DNA of 64,000 nt from Dyadobacter jejuensis (GTDB lineage: Bacteria > Bacteroidota > Bacteroidia > Cytophagales > Spirosomataceae), in NCBI RefSeq assembly GCF_003149085.1, contig NZ_QGDT01000014.1:1-64000 (forward strand). The letters run 5' to 3'. Of this stretch, positions 53,890 through 62,837 are shown piece after piece. The position numbers and the translations under genes were made by a program. Under the pieces are notes generated by a model. That model worked only from the letters and a program-made list of their open reading frames with translations. It was not told the DNA's origin and made no database searches. Numbering within the stretch: position 1 is the first letter of the stretch; each line of letters begins with the position of its first letter.

Positions 53890-54780
53890 TCAGGAATTAG
53901 TAGCTACCCCGCGCGCATAGCGGCGCACCTTAAACATATGCAGCAAAGCGGGGATATAGTCTTCTTGGGTATTGATGGCGATGTAATCGGCCCGGTTTTG
54001 GCGGCATAGCCTTTCTAGTTCCGTACATCTGGTTTTAAAACGGTTTAATCTTTCTTCTCTATACTGATTCGATGAGGTGTTGACCCATACTGTTTGGTCC
54101 GATTCGGCATCATATACCGGGATGATGCCCAAATGAGGGAGGGTCGTCTCTCGCTGGTCGTATAGATGGATCACAATCAGATCGTGCTTTCGGGCTAGGG
54201 CCTTTAGGTTGTGCTGGTAATTGTCATCGATAAAATCTGAAATGATAAAAATCAGGCTCCGTCTTTTCAGCACATTTAAGGCGATATATATGGCTTCGGT
54301 AATATTGGTTTTGGCCGATACCGGGTCTATTTTATATATTTCGGACAGGACTCTATAGCCATTTTTCATGCCGGCGGTAGGTCTAATATAGCGCTCGTTC
54401 CGGTCAGAAAAGCAGAGGAGCCCTACCCTTGTAGCTTCCTGAATGGCCGAGAGCGTCAGCACGCCACAAATTTCCTTGGCAACGTCCAATTTTAGTCGGC
54501 CGGTCTCCCCTATTTTTTGAGAAGCACTCACGTCAAGCATAAAAAAGGCGGTCTGTTCCTTATCTTCTTTGAATATTTTGATAAAGGTACCATGCCCTTT
54601 GGCAGAGGTATTCCAATCTATAGCCCGGACGTCGTCGCCGTATTGGTAGAGGCGCAGGTCGTCAAATTCAAGACCGGAACCCTTAAAAACGGAATGGAAG
54701 TTACCATGACGTTCGCTGGTTACGGCCTTTCTCATGCGAATTTCGAACTTACGCAACTTGCCTAAAAACTGTTCAAACAT
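53890..54780 (-). CDS. DUF58 domain-containing protein
   Basis: The protein has 296 residues from the ATG at 54780 (MFEQFLGKLRKFEIRMRKAV). The family signature is GSGLEFDDLRLYQYGDDVRAIDWNTSAK. A degenerate VWA-type domain follows (FFMLDVSASQKIG, FIISDFIDD). DUF58 proteins occur with MoxR ATPases and VWA proteins, and are thought to act in chaperone- or metal-insertion-like complexes. Here it starts the DUF58-BatD-like-BatA row, but no moxR gene precedes it: the upstream neighbour is divergent. Confidence 0.92.
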   Translation of the reverse strand: MFEQFLGKLRKFEIRMRKAVTSERHGNFHSVFKGSGLEFDDLRLYQYGDDVRAIDWNTSAKGHGTFIKIFKEDKEQTAFFMLDVSASQKIGETGRLKLDVAKEICGVLTLSAIQEATRVGLLCFSDRNERYIRPTAGMKNGYRVLSEIYKIDPVSAKTNITEAIYIALNVLKRRSLIFIISDFIDDNYQHNLKALARKHDLIVIHLYDQRETTLPHLGIIPVYDAESDQTVWVNTSSNQYREERLNRFKTRCTELERLCRQNRADYIAINTQEDYIPALLHMFKVRRYARGVATNS

Positions 54781-54807
54781 AGGATTTGCGAAAAAATCAC
54801 CAACTTT

Positions 54808-55224
54808 GTGGCAAATTGGACAAAAACAAAGATAAGGATTTTGAGAGTCACTAATCGAACCCATCAGAATTTTACCCGAATACTAGCCTTGATACTGGCT
54901 TGTGGGGTGTGGTTGGCGGCCTGTACCAATGAGGATCAGGTTCCTTCCGGAACGCTTTCTAAAGAAAAAATGGCGGGTATTTTGGCCGATATTCACCTAG
55001 CGGAAGCACGAATTACTAAATTGCAGCTCAAAACAGTCGATTCCTCGGCGATGGTCTACGAAAAGTTGAAGCTGGATATATGGAAAAGGCATCAGGTAGA
55101 TACCCTGCAGTATAGGACGAGTTATGAATTCTATGTGACCCACCCTAAGCTGATGAAGGAAGTTTACGAACAAGTAAAAAAGAATTTGGAGAGGCGGGAG
55201 AAGGAGAAGAATATTAAAATATAG
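54808..55224 (+). CDS. DUF4296 lipoprotein
   Basis: The protein has about 138 residues from a GTG at 54808; an in-frame TTG at 54841 is possible, and no ATG fits. The lipoprotein leader ILALILACGVWLAAC gives a Cys near residue 39. The DUF4296 core follows: LSKEKMAGILADIHLAEARI, then TSYEFYVTHPKLMKEVYEQV and a basic tail. The function is unknown; the family is restricted mainly to Bacteroidota. The gene is divergent from DUF58 (27 bases between starts) and 37 bases before a GT2 gene. Confidence 0.85.
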   Translation: MANWTKTKIRILRVTNRTHQNFTRILALILACGVWLAACTNEDQVPSGTLSKEKMAGILADIHLAEARITKLQLKTVDSSAMVYEKLKLDIWKRHQVDTLQYRTSYEFYVTHPKLMKEVYEQVKKNLERREKEKNIKI

Positions 55225-55261
55225 GTATTAGTCACATTTTAAATCAATCAAATCAAGAGCC

Positions 55262-56011
55262 GTGAACCAAAGTATTGTCCTCATTCCTACCTATAACGAA
55301 ATTGAAAATATTGAGGCTATTATTCGTAAGGTCTTTAGCTTAGCCCATCCCTTTCATTTATTGATTATTGACGACGGCTCGCCAGATGGCACCGCATTGG
55401 TGGTAAAAAAACTCATGGAGGAGTTTCCGGATCGACTCAACCTGGAGGAACGCCAAGGTAAGCTCGGGCTCGGAACCGCCTATATACATGGTTTTAAATG
55501 GGCTTTAAGCCGAGGATACGAATATGTTTTCGAAATGGATGCCGACTTTTCCCATCCTCCCGAAGACCTGGTAAGGCTCTACCAGGCTTGTGCGGTCGAT
55601 GGCAACGACATTGCCGTTGGGTCGCGGTACATCAAAGGAGTTAATGTGGTCAACTGGCCTATTAACCGGGTGTTGATGTCCTATTTTGCGGGTTATTATG
55701 TGCGTACCGTTACGGGTATGCCTATTATGGATCCCACTGCCGGTTTTATCTGCTACACCAGCAAGGTGTTGAGAACCATCGATTTAGATAAGATTCGGTT
55801 TATAGGCTATGCTTTCCAAATTGAAATGAAGTTCAACGCATGGAAATTTGGATTTAAAATCGTGGAAGTACCCATTATTTTTACCGACCGCACCCTGGGA
55901 GCCTCCAAAATGTCGGCAGGAATATTTAAGGAGGCTATCCTCGGAGTGATAGCCCTTAAAATTAGCAGTTATTTTAAACGGTATATCCCCGATCAGAAAG
56001 TTCTGAAATAG
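55262..56011 (+). CDS. Polyprenol-phosphate mannose synthase-like GT2
   Basis: The protein has 249 residues and opens with a GTG at 55262 (MNQSIVLIPTYNEIENIEAII). It has the DPM1-type motifs IIDDGSPDGTA, LGTAYIHGFKWAL, EMDADFSHPPEDL and GSRYIKG, and ends at DQKVLK without membrane helices. Such enzymes charge a polyprenyl phosphate with mannose or glucose for a membrane transferase; the GT39-type enzyme at 38721 could use the product. The 3' end overlaps the convergent M20 gene by 38 bases. Confidence 0.92.
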   Translation: MNQSIVLIPTYNEIENIEAIIRKVFSLAHPFHLLIIDDGSPDGTALVVKKLMEEFPDRLNLEERQGKLGLGTAYIHGFKWALSRGYEYVFEMDADFSHPPEDLVRLYQACAVDGNDIAVGSRYIKGVNVVNWPINRVLMSYFAGYYVRTVTGMPIMDPTAGFICYTSKVLRTIDLDKIRFIGYAFQIEMKFNAWKFGFKIVEVPIIFTDRTLGASKMSAGIFKEAILGVIALKISSYFKRYIPDQKVLK

Positions 56012-57182
56012 CCAGCCAGCTCATCAGTCCCGTAGAGATTTCCAAGGCCGACTCGTCGATGTTGAAGGTAGGCGTATGTACTCCAGAGACGATCCCCTTG
56101 GCTTCGTTGCGGGTACCTAGCCTGTAAAAGCAGGAGTCCACCACTTGGGAGTAAAAGGCGAAGTCTTCCCCTGCCATCCATAAGTCTAGGTCTACAATAT
56201 TTTCGGCACCCATATAAGAAGTGGCGGCGGCTCTTACTCGGCGGGTAAGTTCGGGATGGTTCTTCAGGAAAGGGTAGCCACGTACAATCTGAAAGTCACA
56301 GCTTCCTCCCATGGATTCGGCCATCATTTCGGCCATCTTTTTCATTCTTTGGAGTCCGTCTTCGCGCCATTCTTCATCTAAGCAGCGCCAGGTTCCCTGG
56401 ATATTCACTTCGTTGGGAATGACGTTCGTTACGCCGTCCGCTATAAATCGGCCAAAGGATAGTACCGATGGGTTGGCCGGGTTACGGTTACGGCTGATAA
56501 TCTGCTGCAAGGCCACTATGATATGAGAGGCCATCAGCACGGGGTCTACCAGCTGGTGGGGTGCAGCGGCATGGCCCCCTTTGCCTTTTACGGTCAGGTA
56601 TAGTTCGTCGGTACTCGCCATGTACATGCCCTCACGAAAGCCTATCTTACCTACCGGCACATTGGGCGCTACATGTTGGCCAATCATGCTAGCAGGCTTA
56701 GGGTTCTCTAAGACCCCCTCTTTTATCATGATCGAAGCGCCTCCAGGGGCTTTTTCCTCGGCCGGTTGAAATACCAGCTTGAGCGTCCCTTCAAACTCTT
56801 CTTTTAGTTGACTAAGAATATTGGCAGTACCCAGCAAGGAAGAGGTGTGTACGTCGTGCCCACAAGCATGCATCACACCGGGATTCAGCGACTTGTACGG
56901 GACGTCGTTGGCCTCCTGAATGGGGAGAGCATCCATGTCGGCACGTAGGCCTACTATTTTGCTGCTGGGGTTGCGGCCTTCTATCAGCACCACCAATCCG
57001 GTACCTGCCACTCCTTCTTGAGGCTCTAGGCCATAAGATTTTAGCTCCCTGGCTACGAATTCGGCGGTTTTATGTTCTGCAAACGAAAGCTCGGGGTTCT
57101 GGTGAAGGTGGTGACGGTTGGCTATTACCCGTTCCGATTGTTGTTTTGCGAGTGCCTTTATCTTTTCTTGTATGTCAATCAT
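55974..57182 (-). CDS. M20-family amidohydrolase (N-acyl amino acid / hippurate hydrolase type)
   Basis: The protein has 402 residues. Metal-binding motifs are visible: GLRADMDALPI, HACGHDVHTS, the Glu pair in FQPAEEKAPGG, and QHVAPN, with WMAGEDFAFYSQ near the end. This is the M20D group that removes acyl groups from amino acids or their conjugates (IAA-amino acid, hippurate, N-acetyl-diaminopimelate). The substrate is not determinable. An exact -7 element TAACTTTG lies on the minus strand at 57237-57244, about 55 bases before the ATG. The stop region overlaps the convergent GT2 gene. Confidence 0.93.
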   Translation of the reverse strand: MIDIQEKIKALAKQQSERVIANRHHLHQNPELSFAEHKTAEFVARELKSYGLEPQEGVAGTGLVVLIEGRNPSSKIVGLRADMDALPIQEANDVPYKSLNPGVMHACGHDVHTSSLLGTANILSQLKEEFEGTLKLVFQPAEEKAPGGASIMIKEGVLENPKPASMIGQHVAPNVPVGKIGFREGMYMASTDELYLTVKGKGGHAAAPHQLVDPVLMASHIIVALQQIISRNRNPANPSVLSFGRFIADGVTNVIPNEVNIQGTWRCLDEEWREDGLQRMKKMAEMMAESMGGSCDFQIVRGYPFLKNHPELTRRVRAAATSYMGAENIVDLDLWMAGEDFAFYSQVVDSCFYRLGTRNEAKGIVSGVHTPTFNIDESALEISTGLMSWLAISELSDRGYTV

Positions 57183-57346
57183 AGATCATCGTTTTTAGTT
57201 TCGGTACTATTACGGCCATTTATTCCCGTAAAGGTACAAAGTTAAAGTGGCTGTGCCAGCCCATGAAATTGACAAAGGAGGCCTCAATTTTTTTTTCCGT
57301 TCCCGAATTACCTGCCCTGCTTTTAAAGGACTTTAAGAAAAAAAGG

Positions 57347-57354
57347 TAATTTTG
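57347..57354 (+). promoter_or_regulatory. Candidate -7 element before the 57384 methyltransferase
   Basis: TAATTTTG matches TAnnTTTG exactly, 29 bases before the ATG. The -33 region (TTTTAAAGG) is only loosely similar to the consensus. Confidence 0.5.
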
Positions 57355-57383
57355 GCAACAAATTATCAATCTATAACATCGAA

Positions 57384-58265
57384 ATGACACACCAGGATTT
57401 TCTTCAATCGTTAGTTTGCCCCATTACGGGAGGCCCCCTTAAGTTATCGGAAGACAGTAAAACGCTTACGAGTGAAGACGGCACTACCTACGAGGTAGGG
57501 GATTCGGGCATTGTCAACATGCTATATCCCAAAGAGTTACTTCCTGGTGATGCACGTGAGCAATACCTGTACGACCAAGCGTTTTTAAGGTATGACCGGG
57601 GTGTTTCCTGGGTGTTCGAAACGCTGAATCACTCGGACGAAGCCGCTACTCGGAAGTTTTTTATAGACCTGATGGAGCTGGAGCCTGGAATGAAAGCCCT
57701 AGAAGTAGGTGCAGGTACTGGAAAAGATTCTGCCTTGATATTGGATAAAATAAGACCAGGTGGCACGGCCGTCTTGTCGGACTTATCCCCCAATATGCTC
57801 AAATTGGCTCAGGAAAAGTTGAGTACCGACGATTTGAACGTTCATTATTTCCTTGGTAATGGTTCTTATTTGCCTTTCGAAGACAATACTTTCGATGCCG
57901 TATTCCATTTTGGCGGTATCAATACCTTCTCCGAGCGTAAGCGGGCATTCGATGAGCTTACCCGCGTGGTGCGCCCTGGTGGCAAGGTAGTGGTAGGTGA
58001 CGAAAGCGTTGCTCCATGGTTGCGTTCACAACCGTCGTATGCTACCCTGCTAAAGGCCAACCCCTTGTTCAGGGCAGAAGTGCCTATGGAAGACGTTCCG
58101 ACCAATATTGAGAATTTTAAGCTTCATTATATATTTGGAAATGCCTTTTATGTGATGGAGTACCGGGTTACTGATAAAGCCCCTGAGATCGATATCGATC
58201 TGCCAATTCCGGGAAAAGATTTTGTCGATAATTGGAGGCTAAGAGCCGAGAAAGCCGAAGACTAA
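57384..58265 (+). CDS. SAM-dependent methyltransferase with Trm112-like N-terminus
   Basis: The protein has 293 residues. The first 50 resemble a Trm112/YcaR segment (LQSLVCPITGGPLKLSEDSKTL...GIVNML) but keep only one Cys, so zinc binding is doubtful. The Rossmann methyltransferase domain begins at about 105, with ALEVGAGTGKDSAL, LSDLSPNML and FHFGGINTF, similar to UbiE/type-11 enzymes. It starts a four- to five-gene row (beta-propeller protein, PhyH dioxygenase, two GT2) that looks devoted to a glycan or lipid. Confidence 0.88.
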   Translation: MTHQDFLQSLVCPITGGPLKLSEDSKTLTSEDGTTYEVGDSGIVNMLYPKELLPGDAREQYLYDQAFLRYDRGVSWVFETLNHSDEAATRKFFIDLMELEPGMKALEVGAGTGKDSALILDKIRPGGTAVLSDLSPNMLKLAQEKLSTDDLNVHYFLGNGSYLPFEDNTFDAVFHFGGINTFSERKRAFDELTRVVRPGGKVVVGDESVAPWLRSQPSYATLLKANPLFRAEVPMEDVPTNIENFKLHYIFGNAFYVMEYRVTDKAPEIDIDLPIPGKDFVDNWRLRAEKAED

Positions 58266-58346
58266 CTCTCTGAACGATTTTCAAAATTATTAATTCTATA
58301 AGGGCGGAAATACCCTGAGGGGCTTCCATAGACCTGTATTTACCAT

Positions 58347-59282
58347 ATGTGGATTAAAAAAGGAGTAATATATAAGCCTGATGGTTCCTTGGCGCACAGC
58401 CGGTCGCATGCTCAGGTACCATTTGCATACAAGCACGACGATTTTCTAAGGATCTATTTCTCGTCGCGCGACGATCAAGGCCAGTCTAGGCCTACCTTTA
58501 TTGATGTAGACTACGAGGATCCTTCCAAAATACTCAATATTCATGATAAGGCCATTCTAGAGCTTGGAGGCCCTGGCGAATATGACGAAACGGGCGCTAT
58601 GCCTTCCTGGTTTGTAGATATGCCCAATGGAGATATTTGGCTTTACTATACAGGTTGGAATCGTACCTGGAATTCCTACCGCCTCTCTATGGGGCTGTCG
58701 GTAAGTCATGATGGAGGCCTAAGCTTTACCAAAATGTTCAGAGGGCCCATTATGGACCGCAGTATCCAAAACCCGCTTTGGGCAGCTCAGCCTTCGGTGA
58801 TGCGTGAGGAGGACGGCACTTGGCGTATGTGGTATATTTCGGGACATAAGTGTGAGTACATTCATGACTACCCCGAGCCCTACTATAGGGCACAGTCGGC
58901 AACGTCCAAAGATGGAATTCATTGGGACATTAGCGATGTGCCGACCTTGGACTTCGACGATTTCTTACATGCCGTTGGCCGGCCGAGCGTCTTTAAGGAA
59001 GATGGTATCTATAAGATGTTCTATTCGTTCCGTCATACCCGCGACTACCGTACCGATCGTAACCAGAGCTACAGACTGGGCTATGCCGAGTCGGAAGATG
59101 GGGTACACTGGGTGCGCAAGGACGACCAGGTAGGCATTGCTAAGTCGGAAAACCCCGATGACTTCGATTATCAGATGATCGACTACGCCTATTGCTATAC
59201 ACACAAAGGAAAGCGTTATCTGCTTTATAATGGGAATGGTTTTGGTGCCGCTGGCTTTGGCTACGCGGTATGGGAAGACTGA
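58347..59282 (+). CDS. Five-bladed beta-propeller protein (GH43/GH32-like), cytoplasmic
   Basis: The protein has 311 residues without a signal peptide. Repeating blade motifs include FLRIYFSSRDDQGQSRP, DIWLYYTGWNRTWNSYR, TWRMWYISGHKCEY, IYKMFYSFRHTRDYR and RYLLYNGNGFGAAGFG. It belongs to the glycosidase-type propeller superfamily, like the lipoprotein at 49826, but seems intracellular. In polysaccharide-modification clusters such proteins are often annotated as glycosylases without proven activity. Its place between a methyltransferase and a PhyH dioxygenase suggests action on an activated sugar or glycolipid intermediate. Confidence 0.82.
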   Translation: MWIKKGVIYKPDGSLAHSRSHAQVPFAYKHDDFLRIYFSSRDDQGQSRPTFIDVDYEDPSKILNIHDKAILELGGPGEYDETGAMPSWFVDMPNGDIWLYYTGWNRTWNSYRLSMGLSVSHDGGLSFTKMFRGPIMDRSIQNPLWAAQPSVMREEDGTWRMWYISGHKCEYIHDYPEPYYRAQSATSKDGIHWDISDVPTLDFDDFLHAVGRPSVFKEDGIYKMFYSFRHTRDYRTDRNQSYRLGYAESEDGVHWVRKDDQVGIAKSENPDDFDYQMIDYAYCYTHKGKRYLLYNGNGFGAAGFGYAVWED

Positions 59283-59403
59283 TACCCAGGGAGCAGCCCA
59301 GTAACCAGACTGACTGCGGTCATCATTTGGATGCTAGCCGGGTTATACCTTTGTGGTTATTAATTAGGTTGACCAATCAGGATAAATTCTTTAATTAAGC
59401 ACT

Positions 59404-60222
59404 ATGAATTCTATAAGAAAGCAGTTTAATGAAGAGGGCTACGTCCTTCTAAGAAATTTTTTGGATAAAGAGATTATATCTGAAATTTATACCGATGCCC
59501 GCAAAATATTTGCGCAGCAGATCAAAAAAGTTACTGGACGTACCGTCGATATCGACGACCGGGATGCATTTGAGGCGGCTATGTTTGAGTTTTTTGAGAA
59601 AGACTTCGTTTCCTTTGTAAATACGGGTAAAACGGTCCAACATACCTTTTCTTTGCACCGCTTGGGCGTCGATCCACTCATCGCCAACTTGCTGAAAGAA
59701 GTAGGCCTATCCAACCCGATCATCGGTGCTCGCCCTGCCATGCAGTTCAATAGCAGGTATCTTTCCAAAGATGGGAGCAAGCACTGGAAGCTCGATCCAC
59801 ATCAGGACTGGCGTACGGGGCAGGGGTCGTTGGACTCGGCGGTGATCTGGTTCCCGATGGTGGATGCCGGAGCCGATATCGGTGCCTTGCAGATTATCCC
59901 AGGAAGCCATAAAGCGGGCCTAAAAGAGTCGAGCACCTCTGGCTATCAAGGAGGAATTACCGCCGACCTAAAAGAGGATGCCTTCGTTCAGACGACTTTT
60001 GAAACGGGGGATCTTTTGATATTTTCGGCTTTTCTGATCCATCAGTCAGGCAATAATATTACTAAAAATATACGTTGGTCGGTTCAGTTGCGCTATAATA
60101 ACCTCGATGAGCCCACCTTTATAGACCGTGGGTATCCCATGGCCTACATCTATAAGCCTGAAACCGAGTTGGTAACTCCCAATTTCCCTACGGCAGAGCA
60201 ATTGGAAACCGTTTTCAAATAA
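59404..60222 (+). CDS. Phytanoyl-CoA dioxygenase (PhyH) family protein
   Basis: The protein has 272 residues. The N-terminal FNEEGYVLLRNFLDKEII is the usual PhyH opening. The Fe(II) ligands appear as the HxD of LDPHQDWRTG and the distal His of FSAFLIHQSGNN; the Arg of IRWSVQLRYN would bind 2-oxoglutarate. IGALQIIPGSHKAG is the typical middle strand. The enzyme probably hydroxylates a small molecule, lipid or sugar. It closes the first part of the cluster: a strong terminator follows 9 bases after its stop. Confidence 0.9.
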   Translation: MNSIRKQFNEEGYVLLRNFLDKEIISEIYTDARKIFAQQIKKVTGRTVDIDDRDAFEAAMFEFFEKDFVSFVNTGKTVQHTFSLHRLGVDPLIANLLKEVGLSNPIIGARPAMQFNSRYLSKDGSKHWKLDPHQDWRTGQGSLDSAVIWFPMVDAGADIGALQIIPGSHKAGLKESSTSGYQGGITADLKEDAFVQTTFETGDLLIFSAFLIHQSGNNITKNIRWSVQLRYNNLDEPTFIDRGYPMAYIYKPETELVTPNFPTAEQLETVFK

Positions 60223-60230
60223 TATTTAGG

Positions 60231-60258
60231 GCACCGAATATGCATTCGGTGCTTTTTT
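60231..60258 (+). terminator. Rho-independent terminator after the PhyH gene
   Basis: A perfect 9-bp stem GCACCGAAT / ATTCGGTGC, a 4-base loop and six T at 60253-60258. Confidence 0.92.
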
Positions 60259-60309
60259 GTTACCTATTATACGCCCTCTTGGATAAGGGTGCTGTTCATT
60301 CCTATTGAT

Positions 60310-61119
60310 ATGATAAAGGTCTCAGTATGTGTTCCTACCTATAACCATGAAGCCTATATAGCTCAGATGCTCGAAGGAGCCCTGATGCAGCAGACCAGTT
60401 TCCCTTTTGAGATTGTGATCGGCGACGATGCCTCTACCGATGGTACGGCGGATATTATTCGTACCTACTCCGAGCGCTTTCCAGGAAGGATCAGGGCCTT
60501 TTTGCATGACGAAAACCAAGGGCCTAGTGAACCCCGAGAGTTTGCCGGCCGCAACAACGTGTTGCAGCTGCTGAAGGCCTGCCGAGGGGAATATGTAGCC
60601 ATGTGCGAAGGAGACGACTATTGGACCGACCCCCTGAAGCTTCAGAAGCAGGCCGACTTTATGGAGGCGCATCCCGATTTTTCTATTTGTCATCATAACG
60701 TGCTGGTGACCTACGAAGATGGTAGCCCCTCGCACACTTTCAACGGTCCCGAACAGGCTGCTGTTTCCACCATCTCCGACCTTCTGGAGGACCGGTGGTT
60801 TATGGCTACTGCCAGCTGGTTTTACCGTAATTATTTTAAAGAGCATGATTTTGCTGAATGGCATAGCCGTGCCGCTGCCGGTGACTGGGCCGTCATGATT
60901 CAGCTGGCCGCGCAGGGAAACATAGGTTATCTACCCGAAATAATGGGGGTATACCGTAAGCATCAGGGTGGGTTGAGCCTGGTTCATGCTCCCACCAATC
61001 GACATTTTCTGAAGAATAGAAAAGAAATGTTTGAATCGGTAAATGCCTGGCTTAATTTTGAATATGAAACCGTCATTGCTAAGACCTTACAACGGTACGA
61101 CGCTTTGCTGTCGGTATAA
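60310..61119 (+). CDS. Family 2 glycosyltransferase
   Basis: The protein has 269 residues from the ATG at 60310 (MIKVSVCVPTYNHEAYIAQML); an upstream in-frame GTG adds seven residues and is less likely. GT-A motifs are IGDDASTDGTADIIRTY and MCEGDDYWTDPLKLQKQ, the latter holding the acidic metal-binding site. It resembles transferases of surface polysaccharide synthesis. It lies after a terminator and so starts a second transcript with the GT2 at 61178. Confidence 0.92.
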   Translation: MIKVSVCVPTYNHEAYIAQMLEGALMQQTSFPFEIVIGDDASTDGTADIIRTYSERFPGRIRAFLHDENQGPSEPREFAGRNNVLQLLKACRGEYVAMCEGDDYWTDPLKLQKQADFMEAHPDFSICHHNVLVTYEDGSPSHTFNGPEQAAVSTISDLLEDRWFMATASWFYRNYFKEHDFAEWHSRAAAGDWAVMIQLAAQGNIGYLPEIMGVYRKHQGGLSLVHAPTNRHFLKNRKEMFESVNAWLNFEYETVIAKTLQRYDALLSV

Positions 61120-61177
61120 TTATTATTGGAGGTTTTGATTAATAGCCTTTAATTTGTGCAGTTTTAAAAATTAAAAA

Positions 61178-61942
61178 ATGAAATTAAGCGTCGTATTACC
61201 CGCATATAATGAGGAAGAATCCATTTCTCATACTCTTTTATCGCTACACAGCACCTTAAAAAAATACAATATTCCTCATGAAATTGTAGTTACAAACGAC
61301 AATTCTAAAGACAATACCTTAGGGGTCTTGGAGGAGCTTTCTAAACAAATCCCCACCTTGGTTTATTATACCAATCCCGGTCCCAATGGCTTTGGCTATG
61401 CCGTTCGCTATGGATTGGAACGCTTCACTGGCGACTGTGTGGCGGTATTTATGGCCGATATGTCCGACGACCCCGAAGACCTGGTAAAGTTTTATAATAA
61501 GATGCTAGAAGGCGACTATGACTGTGTGTTTGGGTCGCGATGGGAAAAGGGTGGAAAGGTGATCGACTACCCTACCGTTAAGAAGGTGATCAACCGGGTG
61601 GCCAATTTTATTGTCAGTGTGGTCATGGGGATGCGTTATAACGATACCACCAATGCTTTCAAACTATATAAAAGGGAAACTATGGAGGGGATTAAGCCCT
61701 TCTTGTCTCCCCATTTTAACCTTACCGTCGAGCTGCCCCTAAAGGCCATCGTAAGGGGGTATAACTATGCCGTGGTACCCAATAGCTGGACTAACCGGAA
61801 ATTTGGGGAGTCGAAATTGAAAATTAAAGAAATGGGTAGCCGGTATTTCTTTATCCTGATGTATTGTCTGATCGAAAAATATTTCTCTCAAGGCGATTTT
61901 AAGAAGAAGTCTCAGGCTCCTAAGAAACTCGTGAGCCGGTAG
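61178..61942 (+). CDS. Polyprenol-phosphate glycosyltransferase-like GT2
   Basis: The protein has 254 residues. It opens LSVVLPAYNEEESISHTLLSL and has TNDNSKDNTLGVL, GFGYAVRYGLERF, FMADMSDDPEDLVKFY and GSRWEKGG, the layout of dolichyl/undecaprenyl-phosphate sugar synthases. It has no C-terminal membrane helices and ends in a basic tail (KKKSQAPKKLV). With the similar enzyme at 55262, the window holds two such synthases, so two different lipid-linked sugars may be made. It is convergent with trpA. Confidence 0.9.
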   Translation: MKLSVVLPAYNEEESISHTLLSLHSTLKKYNIPHEIVVTNDNSKDNTLGVLEELSKQIPTLVYYTNPGPNGFGYAVRYGLERFTGDCVAVFMADMSDDPEDLVKFYNKMLEGDYDCVFGSRWEKGGKVIDYPTVKKVINRVANFIVSVVMGMRYNDTTNAFKLYKRETMEGIKPFLSPHFNLTVELPLKAIVRGYNYAVVPNSWTNRKFGESKLKIKEMGSRYFFILMYCLIEKYFSQGDFKKKSQAPKKLVSR

Positions 61943-61977
61943 CTGAAGCATAGGCGCTTTGAGCGAGGATTAAAATG

Positions 61978-62025
61978 CGATTATCTCTTAATAAATACGG
62001 AAAAGGCATTTACTAGAGATAATCG
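61978..62025. other. Inverted repeat between convergent GT2 and trpA genes
   Basis: CGATTATCTCT (61978-61988) pairs with AGAGATAATCG (62015-62025) with a 26-base loop that can pair further. Neither strand has a strong T run. Position suggests a weak two-way terminator. Confidence 0.55.
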
Positions 62026-62033
62026 AAATTAAA

Positions 62034-62837
62034 CTATGCGGTAGCTACCGATGGCGCTTTTACCGATTTTATAAAAGTAGCAATGTCCTTTTCCAGGTCA
62101 TTGGCCTCGGCCAACACCCTAATAAACGCACTGCCTATAATAGCCCCTGCCGAATATTCACAGGCTTTGGAATAGGTGGCATGGTCCTTGATACCGAAGC
62201 CGATAAGCCGAGGATTTTTGAGTTCCATCGCATTTAGCTTTTCGAAGTAGGCTTCCATGTTTTCACTTACTCCCGTTTGGCTACCAGTAACACTGGCCGA
62301 CGATACGGTATAGATAAACCCTTCGCTAATCGCATCGATCTGCCGTATCCTGGCTTCTGTAGTCTGTGGGGTAACCAAAAAGATGTTGAGGATGCCGTAT
62401 TGGTCAAAAATAGGCTTGTACTCGTCCAGAAACACATCCATAGGCATATCTGGTAGGATAAGCCCATCGACTCCCGTCTCGGCGCATTTTTTACAAAAAT
62501 CTTCGATCCCAAACTGTAGCACGGGATTGATATACCCCATTAGCAGCACCGGAACGGTAATGGCAGGCCTCATATTCTCCAGTTGCTCGAAGAGCAGCTT
62601 AACGGTCATCCCATTTTCCAAGGCCTTGTCGTTGCTCATCTGTATGGTCTCACCATCGGCTACAGGGTCGGAGTACGGCATACCAATCTCTACCAAGTCG
62701 GCCCCACTGTTTTGTAGAGCGGTAAGCACGCGCAGGGTATCGTTGGCCTCGGGGAAGCCAGCGGTAAAATACACATTTAGGAGCCCAGACTGTCCTTCTT
62801 GTTGTTGTTTCTTAAATAACGTTGTGATCCGATTCAT
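62034..62837 (-). CDS. trpA: Tryptophan synthase alpha chain
   Basis: The protein has 267 residues. It cleaves indole-3-glycerol phosphate to indole and G3P in complex with TrpB. Catalytic Glu is in LVEIGMPYSDPVADGETIQ together with the Asp of the family signature; GLILPDMP, FLVTPQT and YTVSSASVTG are the further active-site loops. The ATG overlaps the stop of the upstream Dabb gene by 4 bases (ATGA). trpA is the end of the operon; trpB lies two genes upstream. Confidence 0.97.
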   Translation of the reverse strand: MNRITTLFKKQQQEGQSGLLNVYFTAGFPEANDTLRVLTALQNSGADLVEIGMPYSDPVADGETIQMSNDKALENGMTVKLLFEQLENMRPAITVPVLLMGYINPVLQFGIEDFCKKCAETGVDGLILPDMPMDVFLDEYKPIFDQYGILNIFLVTPQTTEARIRQIDAISEGFIYTVSSASVTGSQTGVSENMEAYFEKLNAMELKNPRLIGFGIKDHATYSKACEYSAGAIIGSAFIRVLAEANDLEKDIATFIKSVKAPSVATA

